This document shows positions 8,906 through 18,604 of a DNA stretch of 64,000 bases, piece by piece. The stretch covers positions 37,659 through 101,658 of the forward strand of contig DYFV01000010.1 in the NCBI GenBank assembly GCA_020725025.1. The letters are read 5' to 3'. The notes under the pieces are model-generated. The model saw nothing but the letters and a program-made list of their open reading frames with translations. It was not told the DNA's origin and ran no database searches. The position numbers and the translations under genes are program-made. The DNA is from Azoarcus sp. (lineage in GTDB: Bacteria; Pseudomonadota; Gammaproteobacteria; Burkholderiales; Rhodocyclaceae). The stretch's first letter is position 1. Every line of letters begins with the position of its first letter.

Positions 8906-9811
8906 TCAGAACGCCTCGGCGGTCCCGACCACCGGCTCGATCCGCAGGGTGCGCCACGGCAGCCGCGGGTGACCGCGCAGGGCGACCCAGTGCGCCCGCA
9001 GCAGGTAGCCGCCGTCGCGGGCGGGGACGAAGGCCTCGATCCGGTAGGTGCTGCTGCGGGCGCCGGGGGCGAGGTGGGCCTGAGCGAGGCCGGTCGTGTC
9101 CGCGAGCGCGCCGTCGCGGTCGCGTGCCGCGGCGACGCGCTGCGCCAGCGCGCGGTCCCCGCCGGCCAGCACGGCCAGGACCTCCGGGCTGGCGGTGAGC
9201 GGATCGACGCGGCCGCCGGGCGGGCCATGTACGCTCACCAGGGGTCGTATCGCCTCCAGGATGTCCAGGTCGAAGCCGGGCAGCTGGAGCAGGTCCTCGG
9301 GCACGGCGAACCCGGTGCGGCGGCGAAGCGGCGGACCGTCGCCGGTCGCCGCCCGCCCGTCCGGCTCGAAGGCATCCGGCGTGCGCCAGGCGACGATGCC
9401 GCGCGCGAGCGCCACCGCCTCGGGCGGATCGACGCCCCCCCCGTGCACCAGCAGCTCGCGAAGAAGGAGCTCGGGTGCGGCGTTGAGATTGACAAAGCCC
9501 GTCGCGGGCAGGATGCGGAAGGGCACGCGCCGCCCATCCAGGGCGTACTCGCCCGTCGCGATGGTGCGGCCGGCGTCGTCGCCCGCATCGAGGAGCTCCA
9601 GCGCGGCGAGCCGCACCACCGCGTCGCCTAGCGCGGCCGCACGCGCCTGCTCGGCGTGGCGCAGCGACAGCCGCAGGTCGGCGCGCTGCGCGGTGGCGAG
9701 GCTCGCCGCGGCCAGCGCCAGCGCGCTTACCATCCACAGCACCGTCACCAGCGTCACGCCGCGCTGGCGGGCCTCAGGCGGGCGGTTCGTCGGTGAGCGC
9801 CTCGGAGTCAT
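8906..9811 (-). CDS. gspK: Type II secretion minor pseudopilin GspK
   Basis: RQRGVTLVTVLWMVSALALAAASLATAQRADLRL and NLNAAPELLLREL; start approximate, overlaps gspJ end. Confidence 0.82.
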   Translation of the reverse strand: MTPRRSPTNRPPEARQRGVTLVTVLWMVSALALAAASLATAQRADLRLSLRHAEQARAAALGDAVVRLAALELLDAGDDAGRTIATGEYALDGRRVPFRILPATGFVNLNAAPELLLRELLVHGGGVDPPEAVALARGIVAWRTPDAFEPDGRAATGDGPPLRRRTGFAVPEDLLQLPGFDLDILEAIRPLVSVHGPPGGRVDPLTASPEVLAVLAGGDRALAQRVAAARDRDGALADTTGLAQAHLAPGARSSTYRIEAFVPARDGGYLLRAHWVALRGHPRLPWRTLRIEPVVGTAEAF

Positions 9812-10445
9812 CGGCTTCGGCCGGCAGGGGAATGACCGGGACGACCAGCGGGGGCCACGCCCGGCCTTCGACGGTGATGGAAAAGCGCACCGCCTCGGGC
9901 AACTGGTCGGTATGCGGCCAGGCGTCGAGCCACTCGGGGTGGCGGTTCCAGGCGTCGTGGGAGGGGGCCTTGTAGGCGACGGCGAAGCGGTCCACCGCCC
10001 GGAGCACCGGGTGCGCGGCCGCTTCGCCCCAGCGGACGCGGGTGCCGGGCGCGGTGTAGGGGCGGTAGCGCAGCACCAGCACGGGTTGCGCGCCCCGCCT
10101 CTCGACGGCGAGCCGCAGGTGATGGAGCCCGCCCGTGCCGTGCCGCCCGGGCAGCGTGCCGATCCAGGCGGAGGCTTCGCGCCCGCCCTGGAAGCCGGCC
10201 GCACGCCACGCCTCGCCCTCGAAGCGCGCCGAGTCGGCGACCCCGCCCAGGGCGGTGCGCAGGAAGGCCGGCACCAGGCGCAGCGTCTCGGCGCGCTCGA
10301 GCCCGGCCTCGACGCTCGTGGCGGCCTTGCCGATGCCGAAGAGCGCGCTCCCCAGGGTGAGCATCACCAGCGCCGTGAGCACGGTCGCGATCAGCACCTC
10401 CACCAGGGTGAAGCCGCGCGGCGGGCGATGCGGATTCCGTCTCAC
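9774..10445 (-). CDS. gspJ: Type II secretion minor pseudopilin GspJ
   Basis: RGFTLVEVLIATVLTALVMLTLGSALF prepilin motif; GTG start overlapping gspI stop. Confidence 0.82.
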   Translation of the reverse strand: MRRNPHRPPRGFTLVEVLIATVLTALVMLTLGSALFGIGKAATSVEAGLERAETLRLVPAFLRTALGGVADSARFEGEAWRAAGFQGGREASAWIGTLPGRHGTGGLHHLRLAVERRGAQPVLVLRYRPYTAPGTRVRWGEAAAHPVLRAVDRFAVAYKAPSHDAWNRHPEWLDAWPHTDQLPEAVRFSITVEGRAWPPLVVPVIPLPAEADDSEALTDEPPA

Positions 10446-10852
10446 TGCGGCTCCTCGATCGGGACCGGCTGCTCGAGCTTGAGGGTGACGAGGTGGAGCG
10501 TTCGCTCGGCCCTGCCCGCCCGCCAGCGCACCCACACCTCGGTGCGGTAGAGCGGCCAGTCCTCGGGGCGGGCGGCGTCGCGCTCGACCGGGGCCGCGGC
10601 CAGCCGCCAGGCGAAGGTGGCGGCACCCGAGCGCGAGCTGCCGCGCTCGTCGACGCCCCCGCGGGGGACGGTCTCGTGCACCGCCAGCAGCGACTCCGCG
10701 AGCACCACCGCGTGGGCGCGGCGCCCGGACTCGTCCACGCTGCGCACCACCCCTGCCACCGCCTGGTAGAGCGCCGCGAGGGACAGGGACATCGCGGCGA
10801 GCGCGACGAGCACCTCCAGGAGCGAGAAGCCCGCCGATCCCGCACGTCTCAT
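10442..10852 (-). CDS. gspI: Type II secretion minor pseudopilin GspI
   Basis: MRRAGSAGFSLLEVLVALAAMSLSLAALYQ. Confidence 0.82.
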   Translation of the reverse strand: MRRAGSAGFSLLEVLVALAAMSLSLAALYQAVAGVVRSVDESGRRAHAVVLAESLLAVHETVPRGGVDERGSSRSGAATFAWRLAAAPVERDAARPEDWPLYRTEVWVRWRAGRAERTLHLVTLKLEQPVPIEEPQ

Positions 10853-13233
10853 CGCACCGGCTCCGATCGCCCGGCGTCCCCGCCGGGAGGCGGCGCGCCC
10901 CGCGGCACCGGCGCCTGGCGAGGCGCCTCCTCGTAGCGCTCCCAGCCGGGCAGCACCCGGAGGCCCTGCATGCGGCGGCGCAGCTCGGCGCCGGCGTCGC
11001 GCACGTCCTGGTCGCTGCGCACCACCCGCGGGGTGATCATGACCAGCAGCTCGGTGCGCAGCGTCGAGTCGCTGCGCACGCCGAAGAGCGGCCCGAGGAG
11101 GGGGATGTCGTGGAGCAGCGGCACGCCCTGCTTCTCGCGGCTGTTGTTGTCGCGCATCAGCCCGCCCAGCACCAGCGTCTCGCCCGAGCGCACCGCCACG
11201 CGGCTGGAGACCTCGCGCTGCAGGAAGCTGCGCTGGCCGGTGGCGCTGTCGACCGGTCCCACGTCGGTGACCGCCTGGCGGATCACCATGGACACCATCC
11301 CGCCGGCGTTGGCCGACGGCGTCACCGAGAGGATCACGCCGGTGTCCTTGTACTGGATCGACGAGATCGTCGTGCCGCCCTCGGTCACGGTCGTCGAGGC
11401 GAGGATGGGCTGCTGGTCGCCGACGTGGATCGCCGCGGTGTGGTTGTCGAGCACCATCACGCTCGGGCTGGAGACCACGTTCAGGAGCGACTTCTCCGCC
11501 AGCGCGTTGAGCACGGCGCGCACCCGGCCGAGGGGATTGATGATCGAGTAGGAGAAGCCGGGCGTGGTCGGGCCGATGGTGGCGGTGGCGCGGTCGGTGA
11601 GCAGCGCGCTGCCGGTCCAGCCGTCGCCCAGGCCGTTTTCCAGGAACCACTGCAGGCCGAAGCGCGTTTCGTCGGTGAGGGTGACCTCGAGGATGCTGGC
11701 CTCGATCAGCACCTGGGTGGGCACCACGTCGAGCCGCCGCAGCGCGTCCTGGATCTTGCGGTACTCGGCGCGCGGCGCGTGGATGAGCAGCGCGTTGTTG
11801 AGCTCGTCCGCCACCACCCGCACGTCGCGGGGCAGCGTCGCCTGGGTGACGCCCGTGCCCGGGCGTCCGTCGCCGCCGGCCGCGGCGAGTGCCTGGGAGA
11901 CCGGCCCGCCGCGGGTCCCTCCCAATCCGCCGGTGAGTCCGCCCGTCAGCCCGCCTGCAAGGCCTCCGCCCAGCAGACTTCCGGTCTGGAGGCCGGGCGC
12001 GACGCCGTAGTCGGTCGGCTCGGCAAGGCCCTCCTGCGTGCCGCCGAAGATGGCGTTGAGGAGCGTCGCCAGGTGGGCCGCCTTGCCGTTCTTCACCGGG
12101 TACACGTGCAGCTGGGGCTCGCTGCCGCCCTCGTGGGGCCTGTCGAAGCGCTCCACCCATTCGCGCACCGTCCGGAGCAGGTGCGCGCGCGGCGTCACCA
12201 CCAGGACGGCGTTCATGCGCTCGATGGGGAGGACGCGGACCGCCGAGCCGAAAGGTCCGAGCGTGGTGGGCTCGGCGTCCGCCTCCGCGCGGTCGGCGGC
12301 CCCGGCACGGGGCGCGGGCCTGGCTGCCGGCCGGGTGACGGACCTCGCGGTCGTGCCCGGGGCTGCCGGCGGCGCGGGCGGGGGGCTCGCGCCCGCGCCG
12401 GTGAGCAGGCGCAGCGTCGCCACCATCTCCTGTGCCGAGAGGTATTCCAGCGGGAAGAGCCCCACCGACATCCCCTTCAGCATGTCCACGTCGAAGATGG
12501 CGATGAACTCCAGCCAGCTGTCGAGCTGGCGCCGCGGTCCGGCGAGCACCAGAAGGTTGCGCAGGGTGTCGATGCGAACGAAGGTGTCCGCATTGGCCAC
12601 CGGCTTCAGGATCTCCGCCATCTCCGCGGCGCCCACGAACTGCAGGGGGACGATCACGATCCCGTAGCCGGAGGGCAGCGAGCCCACGTGGTGGGGGGCG
12701 CTGCCCAGGCCCTTGAGCGCCTCGGGCTTGCCTACATGGTAGTGGCCCCGGGTGTCGCGCACGAGCAGGATGCCGTTGGCCTGGAGCACCGATTCCAGGA
12801 GCGAAAGGAGCTGGTCCGGCGGCAGCGGCGCCTGGGTGTGCAGGGTCACCTGGCCCTCCAGCGGCTGGTGGACGGTGTAGCCGATGTCCAGCAGATCGCC
12901 GAGCACCGCATGCACCACCTCCGTGACCGGCGCCTGCTCGAAGCGCAGAGAGACGGCCCCGCCTTTGGATACCGTGACGGGCGGCCGAGGCAGGAGCCGT
13001 ACCTGGCGGTCGGTACCGAGGAGCATGGTCGGCGGCTCGCGCCGCGGCGGTCCGGCGTCGCCGTCCGTGCCGGCGGACGGGGCCGGGGCGGGGGCGACCG
13101 CGGCGGCGCGACCGTCCGGCGGCAGCATCGCACCGGAAGGCGGGGGCTCCCGAAGTCCGGCGCAGCCCGCGAGCAGGAGCGCCACCGCGAGACAGGCGGC
13201 GGGGCGGGGCAGGAGGCGAGTGCGGCGGGTCAC
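10849..13233 (-). CDS. gspD: Type II secretion secretin GspD
   Basis: Lipobox-like LLLAGCAG, N-domains, VPTQVLIEASILEVTLTDETRFGLQW and secretin region VPLLHDIPLLGPLFG; Gly-rich insert. Confidence 0.93.
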   Translation of the reverse strand: MTRRTRLLPRPAACLAVALLLAGCAGLREPPPSGAMLPPDGRAAAVAPAPAPSAGTDGDAGPPRREPPTMLLGTDRQVRLLPRPPVTVSKGGAVSLRFEQAPVTEVVHAVLGDLLDIGYTVHQPLEGQVTLHTQAPLPPDQLLSLLESVLQANGILLVRDTRGHYHVGKPEALKGLGSAPHHVGSLPSGYGIVIVPLQFVGAAEMAEILKPVANADTFVRIDTLRNLLVLAGPRRQLDSWLEFIAIFDVDMLKGMSVGLFPLEYLSAQEMVATLRLLTGAGASPPPAPPAAPGTTARSVTRPAARPAPRAGAADRAEADAEPTTLGPFGSAVRVLPIERMNAVLVVTPRAHLLRTVREWVERFDRPHEGGSEPQLHVYPVKNGKAAHLATLLNAIFGGTQEGLAEPTDYGVAPGLQTGSLLGGGLAGGLTGGLTGGLGGTRGGPVSQALAAAGGDGRPGTGVTQATLPRDVRVVADELNNALLIHAPRAEYRKIQDALRRLDVVPTQVLIEASILEVTLTDETRFGLQWFLENGLGDGWTGSALLTDRATATIGPTTPGFSYSIINPLGRVRAVLNALAEKSLLNVVSSPSVMVLDNHTAAIHVGDQQPILASTTVTEGGTTISSIQYKDTGVILSVTPSANAGGMVSMVIRQAVTDVGPVDSATGQRSFLQREVSSRVAVRSGETLVLGGLMRDNNSREKQGVPLLHDIPLLGPLFGVRSDSTLRTELLVMITPRVVRSDQDVRDAGAELRRRMQGLRVLPGWERYEEAPRQAPVPRGAPPPGGDAGRSEPVR

Positions 13234-13790
13234 GGCTGGCGCTGCAGGACGCTGAGGTTCATCTGGGCAGCGAGGAGCCGGTCGACGGCGCCGGGCTCGG
13301 GCTGCGTCGCGATCGCCGGCTGGACCACCAGGCGATCCACCTGAATGGACGGCGAGGCCTCGCGCAGGCCGAGCAGCATGTCGCGCAGGCCCTCGAGGGA
13401 GCCCTCCACCGTCATCGCCATCGGAATGCGGGTGAAGTGCTTCCCGCTCTTCAAGGGCAGGATCTGGCTGCCGGTCACGACCAGCCCTGCCCCCTCTGCA
13501 ATGCGGCGGGCGCGCTGCTGCAGGTCGGTGCCGAGGCGGTCGGCGGCGAGCTCGGCCGGGTGCGCGTGGCGCGCAAGCGCATCGTCCAGCTCGGCGAGCG
13601 CGACCTCGAGCCGGGGCGCGACCGCCTCGAGCCCCGCCAGCCGCGCGTAGCGGGCCTCGGCCGCGGCGAGCGGCGCGCGGGCGTTCTCGAGCGCGCGCCC
13701 GAGCGCCAAGCCCGTCGCGAGGATGCCCGCGACCACGAGCGACGCGACGCCGGCCACCACGAGGCGCGCTTCGCTGCCCGCCCGGCTCAA
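13230..13790 (-). CDS. gspM: Type II secretion GspM-like protein
   Basis: Single TM near N-terminus, coiled-coil, small C-terminal domain; between gspD and gspL. Confidence 0.72.
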   Translation of the reverse strand: MSRAGSEARLVVAGVASLVVAGILATGLALGRALENARAPLAAAEARYARLAGLEAVAPRLEVALAELDDALARHAHPAELAADRLGTDLQQRARRIAEGAGLVVTGSQILPLKSGKHFTRIPMAMTVEGSLEGLRDMLLGLREASPSIQVDRLVVQPAIATQPEPGAVDRLLAAQMNLSVLQRQP

Positions 13791-14791
13791 CGGGATCCCT
13801 CCGGCGGCGCGAGCACGAACTCGAGCGCAAAGCTGTCGGTGTCGGCGCCCGGGTCTCGGGAGATGGGCGCGGGGGCCCGCATCTCGCGGAACTCGGCCGG
13901 CCGTGCGCCCAGCTTGTCCATGAGCCGCGCGGCGTCGGACGCCTGGCCGGCCATGCGCACCTGGCGGCCGTCGAGCTCGAGGCGGGTGAGCCAGGCGTCG
14001 TCGGGCAGGGCGACGCTCAGGGTCTCGAAGAGCCGCAGCGGGTCGGCCCGTGCCGCGAGCTCGGTGCGCAGCGCGCGGGCGCGTTCACCGCGGCGCAGCA
14101 GTGCGTCGTGGACGGCCACGAGCTCGGCGACCTCGGCTTCCAGGCGGGCGAGGCGCTGCTCGGCCTGGAGCAGGGGCGTGGCCGCGAGGGCCAGCACCAG
14201 CAGCGCGGCGATCGCCGCGGCGCCGGCGATGCGCGTCCGCTCGCGGGCGAGCCGCCCGAGGCGTGCCGGCTCGCCGTAGCCGCCGAGCACCACGGGCGCC
14301 TCGGCATCCGCCCAGACTTCCGGCTCGGCGCCGCCGAGCCGATGGCCCTCCTGAGCGAGCCGGTCGGCCACATGGGCGCGCGAGGCGAGCGCCAGGCGCA
14401 CGGCGAGGCGCCCGTCCGCGATCCGGCTGCGCCAGCCCCAAACGGTGTCCTCGGGGGCGAAGGGGCTCGCTGTCGCAAGGTCGAGGGCGAGCGCCTCGCG
14501 CAGCTCCCCGGCAGTGAGCCGGGGGAGTGAAAGCTCGCGTACGAGCACCAGATCGTCGGGGAGCACCACCGCCACGGCCCGGGGCGTCGCGCCCTCGGGC
14601 GCCGGCACCGCGTCCGGTCCCAGGCGCACGGTTTCGCTGCCGTCGGGCAGCACCACGCGCACCGGCTCCGCGGGCGACGTCCAGGCGAAAGCCGGCCATT
14701 GCCGCGCCTCCTCCCAGCCCAGGCGCCAGGCCCGCACGAGCGTCCGCAAACCGGCATCGATGCCCGACCGGCCGCCCGCCTCATGGACCAT
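13787..14791 (-). CDS. gspL: Type II secretion GspL / PilN-domain protein
   Basis: LPDDLVLVRELSLPRLTAGELREALALDLATASPFAPEDTVWGW and a C-terminal PilN-like region; ORF extends to 14872, MVHEAGG start chosen for its GGAG spacing. Confidence 0.7.
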   Translation of the reverse strand: MVHEAGGRSGIDAGLRTLVRAWRLGWEEARQWPAFAWTSPAEPVRVVLPDGSETVRLGPDAVPAPEGATPRAVAVVLPDDLVLVRELSLPRLTAGELREALALDLATASPFAPEDTVWGWRSRIADGRLAVRLALASRAHVADRLAQEGHRLGGAEPEVWADAEAPVVLGGYGEPARLGRLARERTRIAGAAAIAALLVLALAATPLLQAEQRLARLEAEVAELVAVHDALLRRGERARALRTELAARADPLRLFETLSVALPDDAWLTRLELDGRQVRMAGQASDAARLMDKLGARPAEFREMRAPAPISRDPGADTDSFALEFVLAPPEGSR

Positions 14792-14962
14792 CGGGGTGGT
14801 CTCCAGGGGGAACGTGCTGCCTTGCTTCGCGGCTGGAGGCGTCCATCGCGATCCCCCTTGCACCAACGTCATAAGCGATCGGCACGCCGTTTCCGGCGGG
14901 CCAAATTCATCATAGACAGCGGTGTCCGATCCGAAACCCGCGCCGCCCCGGAACGGGCGTGC

Positions 14963-15415
14963 TCACCCGTCCAGCGCCTCCTGGCTCACCCGCCCGAGCA
15001 GCCAGTCCACCCGCAGCCGCACCCCGGCGCCGGAGGGGCGCACAAGCTCGATGCTGCCACCGGTGGCCCCGCCGTCCGGGTAGAAGCGGATGGCCGCCCG
15101 CCCGTCCGGTGCGATCTCCTTCTCGGCCACCACGGCGCGCACGGCCAGCCGGTCGGGCAGCCGCTCGTCGAGGGCGTCCCCCACGCCGAAGCGGCGCGTG
15201 CGGAAATCCACGGAGAAGGTCACCGGCCGGCCGCTGCGACCGGCCTCGAGCCGGGCGCGCTGCATATCCGCGAGCAGCGCCCGAACCGTGGCGCGGTACT
15301 GCATCGCCTCGTGCAAGCGCGAGAGGGCGGGCGGGACGACGGCGAACAGCGCGGCGGCGACGGCGAGCGCCACCACCAGCTCGACGAGGGTGAAGCCGGG
15401 CGTCGCGCGGCGCAT
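14963..15415 (-). CDS. gspH: Type II secretion minor pseudopilin GspH/FimT-like
   Basis: TPGFTLVELVVALAVAAALFAVVPPAL; RLEAGRSGRPVTFSVD typical of GspH. Confidence 0.8.
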   Translation of the reverse strand: MRRATPGFTLVELVVALAVAAALFAVVPPALSRLHEAMQYRATVRALLADMQRARLEAGRSGRPVTFSVDFRTRRFGVGDALDERLPDRLAVRAVVAEKEIAPDGRAAIRFYPDGGATGGSIELVRPSGAGVRLRVDWLLGRVSQEALDG

Positions 15416-15426
15416 CGCAGGGGCCT

Positions 15427-16677
15427 TCAGCCCGCCAGCTCGCTGATCGACAGCACGCCCGCCAGCAGCGACACCACCAGGAGCCCGATGACCCCGCCCA
15501 GCACCAGGATGAGCAGGGGTTCGAGCAGCCCCAGGGCGCGCTTGATGGCCGCCTGCACCTCGGCGTCGTGGATGCGGGCGAGCTCGAGGAGCAGCTCGTC
15601 GAGCCGTCCGGTCTCCTCTCCCAGGCGCACCATGTCCAGGGCGAGCGGGGTGAAAAGCCCGGTGGCGGCGAGCGCGTCCGCCAGGCGCCCGCCCTGGCGG
15701 ATGGCGGGCGTGACGCCGGCGAGCGCCGTGCGCAGCCGGACGTTGCCCAGGGTGTCCGAGGCGATGCGGATGGCGCCGACGATGGGCACGCCGCTCGCGA
15801 GAAGCGTCCCCAGGCTGCGCGCGAAGCGGGTGATCTCAAACTTCTGCACCATGGCGCCGAAGACCGGCAGGGCGAGCAGCCGCCCGTCGCGCCAGCGGCG
15901 CCCGGCGGGCGTAGCGAGCCAGCGGCCGAGCGCGAGCCCGCCCCCGGCGAGCACGAGCGCGAGGAGCCAACCCCACTCCGCCGTGCCCCGCCCCGCGGCG
16001 ACGATCACCCGCGTGGCCAGCGGCAGCGCCTCGCCCATGTCGGCGAAGAGGGCCTCGAACTGGGGGATGACGAAGACCAGCATGAGGACGATGGAGATCA
16101 GCGCCACCGTCACCAGCAGCGCCGGGTAGAGGAGCGCCGAGAGTACGCCTTCGCGCAGCGCGCGCATCCGCTCCATGTGCTCCGCGAGCCGCGAGAGCAC
16201 CTCCGCCAGTCGCCCGCCGGCCTCCCCGGCGCGCACCATGTTCACGTAGAACTCCCCGAACAGCGCCTGGTGGGCGGCCAGCGCCTGGCTCAGGCCCTTG
16301 CCCGCCTTCACCGCGCGCAGCAGGTCTTCGAGCAGCGCGCGCATGGCGTCCTTGCGCGCCATGCCGGCCAGCACCCGCAAGGCGCGGTCGAGGGGTATGC
16401 CCGCGTGCAGCGTCACCGCCAGCTCCGCGGTGAAGGCCTGGACGTCGCGCCGGTCGGGCCCGCGGGTGGCGCCTGGGCGCGCGAAGCGCCACGTCGAACG
16501 GGCCGCGCCCGGCGGCTCGGCGGCGGAGCGCGCCGGTCCGTCGCTCTCATCCACGCGGATCGGGGTGTAGCCCTGGGCGCGCAGGCGGCGCAGCGCGAGC
16601 GTCCGGGAGGCCGCCTCCAGGCGGCCGTCCACCAGCGCCCCGTCGGACCGCGCGGCGCGCCAGGTGTATTCAGCCAT
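15427..16677 (-). CDS. gspF: Type II secretion inner-membrane platform protein GspF
   Basis: LAVTLHAGIPLDRALRVLA, VRAGEAGGRLAEVLSRLAEHMER. Confidence 0.94.
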   Translation of the reverse strand: MAEYTWRAARSDGALVDGRLEAASRTLALRRLRAQGYTPIRVDESDGPARSAAEPPGAARSTWRFARPGATRGPDRRDVQAFTAELAVTLHAGIPLDRALRVLAGMARKDAMRALLEDLLRAVKAGKGLSQALAAHQALFGEFYVNMVRAGEAGGRLAEVLSRLAEHMERMRALREGVLSALLYPALLVTVALISIVLMLVFVIPQFEALFADMGEALPLATRVIVAAGRGTAEWGWLLALVLAGGGLALGRWLATPAGRRWRDGRLLALPVFGAMVQKFEITRFARSLGTLLASGVPIVGAIRIASDTLGNVRLRTALAGVTPAIRQGGRLADALAATGLFTPLALDMVRLGEETGRLDELLLELARIHDAEVQAAIKRALGLLEPLLILVLGGVIGLLVVSLLAGVLSISELAG

Positions 16678-18391
16678 GCTCGTCCTGGTCCTGGGTGACG
16701 CGCAGCACCTCGGCCAGGGAGGTCACGCCGGTGGCCACCTTGCGCAGGCCGTCCTCGTGCAGGGTGCGCATCCCGCTGCGGCGGGCCACCGCGTGCAGCG
16801 CGCCGGCGTCGGCGCCGGCGAGGATGGCCTGGTGGGCCGTCTCGTCCATCACGAAGAGCTCGTGGATGGAGGTCCGGCCGAGGTAGCCGGTGTCCTTGCA
16901 CCGGGGGCAGCCGCGCGGGGCGAAGACGGTTCCCGGGGTGTCTGCCAGGATGCGGGCGAGTCCGGTGCGAGCCAGGGTCGCCGCCGGCAGCCCGGCGGGC
17001 TCCCGGCAATGGGGGCAGAGCCGGCGCACCAGCCGCTGGGAGAGCACGCCGTTCACGGTGGAGGTGACGAGATAGCGCTCGACCCCCATGTCTTCCAGCC
17101 GGATCACCGCGCCGGCGGCGGTGTTGGTGTGCAGGGTCGACAGCACGAGGTGGCCGGTGAGCGCCGACTGTACCGCGATCTGGGCCGTCTCCGAGTCGCG
17201 CATCTCGCCGATCATGATGATGTCCGGGTCCTGGCGAAGGATGGAGCGCAGCGCCCGGGCGAAGGTGAGCCCGATCTGCGGCTGCACCTGCACCTGGTTC
17301 ACCCCGGCGAGCTGGTACTCCACCGGATCCTCCACGGTGAGGATCTTGAGCGCCGCCGCGTCGAGCCGGGCGAGGGCGGCGTAGAGGGTGGTGGTCTTGC
17401 CGCTGCCGGTGGGGCCGGTGACCAGCAGGATCCCGTGGGGCCGAGCCAGGAGCTCGCGAAAGCGCGCCAGGGTGTCCTCGGCGAACCCCATGTCTTCCAG
17501 CCCGAGCCGGATGCTGGCGCGGTCGAGCACCCGCAGGACGACGCTCTCGCCGTGCACCGTGGGCAGGGTCGACACGCGCAGGTCCAGCTCGTGCCCCTTG
17601 ACCCGGGTCATGATGCGCCCGTCCTGGGGCAGGCGCCGCTCGGCGATGTCCAGCTGGGCCAGCAGCTTGATGCGCGAGGTCACCGCGGCGCCCAGGGCGG
17701 TCGCCACCGACTCGGCCTCCTGCAGCACGCCGTCCACCCGGTAGCGCAGGTGCAGGGCGTCGGCGAAGGGCTCGATGTGGATGTCCGAGGCGCGCAGGTC
17801 CACCACCCGCGCGACGAGCTGGTTCACGAAGCGGATCACCGGCGCCTCGCTGGCGAGGTCGCGCAGGTGCTCGATGAACTCGTCGCCGCCCGCCCCCTCG
17901 CCGAGCTCCACCCGCCCGTCGTCGGACTCGGCCTCGACCTCCGGCGCGGCCTGCAAGCGCGCGAGCGCCGCCTGGATCTCGGACTCCAGGCCCAGCCGCG
18001 GCCGGATCTCCAGCCCGGCCGCGAGACGCAGGGCCTTGGCGAGGAAGGCGTCCTGCGGCGTGGCCATCGCCACCTCGAGGGCGCCGTCCTCGCGGCGCAG
18101 CGGCAGCAGGCCATGATGGCGCAGGTACTCGGTCGTCACGCCGCTCAGCGTCGGCGGTGTGTCGGGGTAGCTCTCGGCGGTCACCAGGGGCACGTCGAGC
18201 TGATCCGAGAGGGCGCGCGCCACGTCGAGCTCGGCGACGAGCCCCAGGCGCACCAGCACTCGGCCCAGCAGGTCGCCCATCTCCTGCTGCGCGGCGAGCG
18301 CCCGCTCCAGGTCGCGGGGTGCGAGCCGGTCCGCGCGGACCAGGCGTTCGCCCAGCGGCAGGGCTTCGTCCGTCGAGCTCGCCACGGTCAT
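16670..18391 (-). CDS. gspE: Type II secretion ATPase GspE
   Basis: LLVTGPTGSGKTTTLYAAL Walker A, LRSILRQDPDIIMIGEMRDSETA, tetracysteine CPHC...CPRC. Confidence 0.95.
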   Translation of the reverse strand: MTVASSTDEALPLGERLVRADRLAPRDLERALAAQQEMGDLLGRVLVRLGLVAELDVARALSDQLDVPLVTAESYPDTPPTLSGVTTEYLRHHGLLPLRREDGALEVAMATPQDAFLAKALRLAAGLEIRPRLGLESEIQAALARLQAAPEVEAESDDGRVELGEGAGGDEFIEHLRDLASEAPVIRFVNQLVARVVDLRASDIHIEPFADALHLRYRVDGVLQEAESVATALGAAVTSRIKLLAQLDIAERRLPQDGRIMTRVKGHELDLRVSTLPTVHGESVVLRVLDRASIRLGLEDMGFAEDTLARFRELLARPHGILLVTGPTGSGKTTTLYAALARLDAAALKILTVEDPVEYQLAGVNQVQVQPQIGLTFARALRSILRQDPDIIMIGEMRDSETAQIAVQSALTGHLVLSTLHTNTAAGAVIRLEDMGVERYLVTSTVNGVLSQRLVRRLCPHCREPAGLPAATLARTGLARILADTPGTVFAPRGCPRCKDTGYLGRTSIHELFVMDETAHQAILAGADAGALHAVARRSGMRTLHEDGLRKVATGVTSLAEVLRVTQDQDEHG

Positions 18392-18482
18392 CTGCGCGTC
18401 CCTCCCTCGCGGGACGCCACGACGCGTCACGGCGACGGCCGTCCCGTTCGATTATGGCAGGCGAACACGGGTGTCGCCGGTG

Positions 18483-18498
18483 TGTAACCGGGGTTACA
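18483..18498. promoter_or_regulatory. Perfect inverted repeat TGTAACC-GG-GGTTACA in divergent intergenic region
   Basis: 7-bp perfect arms between gspE (start 18391, minus) and the DUF779 gene (start 18605, plus). Confidence 0.6.
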
Positions 18499-18604
18499 GA
18501 CGGTCAGGCTTGCCCTCGCCAAGATCTGCGGCGTCGACTGCCGACCGCCGCGTTGTCCGATATCCGGCTTGCGGTCGTTTCGGCCCAGGTGAAGGAGAGG
18601 AGAC

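Noticed and set aside
11110-13344. 744-aa plus-strand ORF opposite gspD
   Set aside because: Antisense shadow of gspD; no domain signatures.
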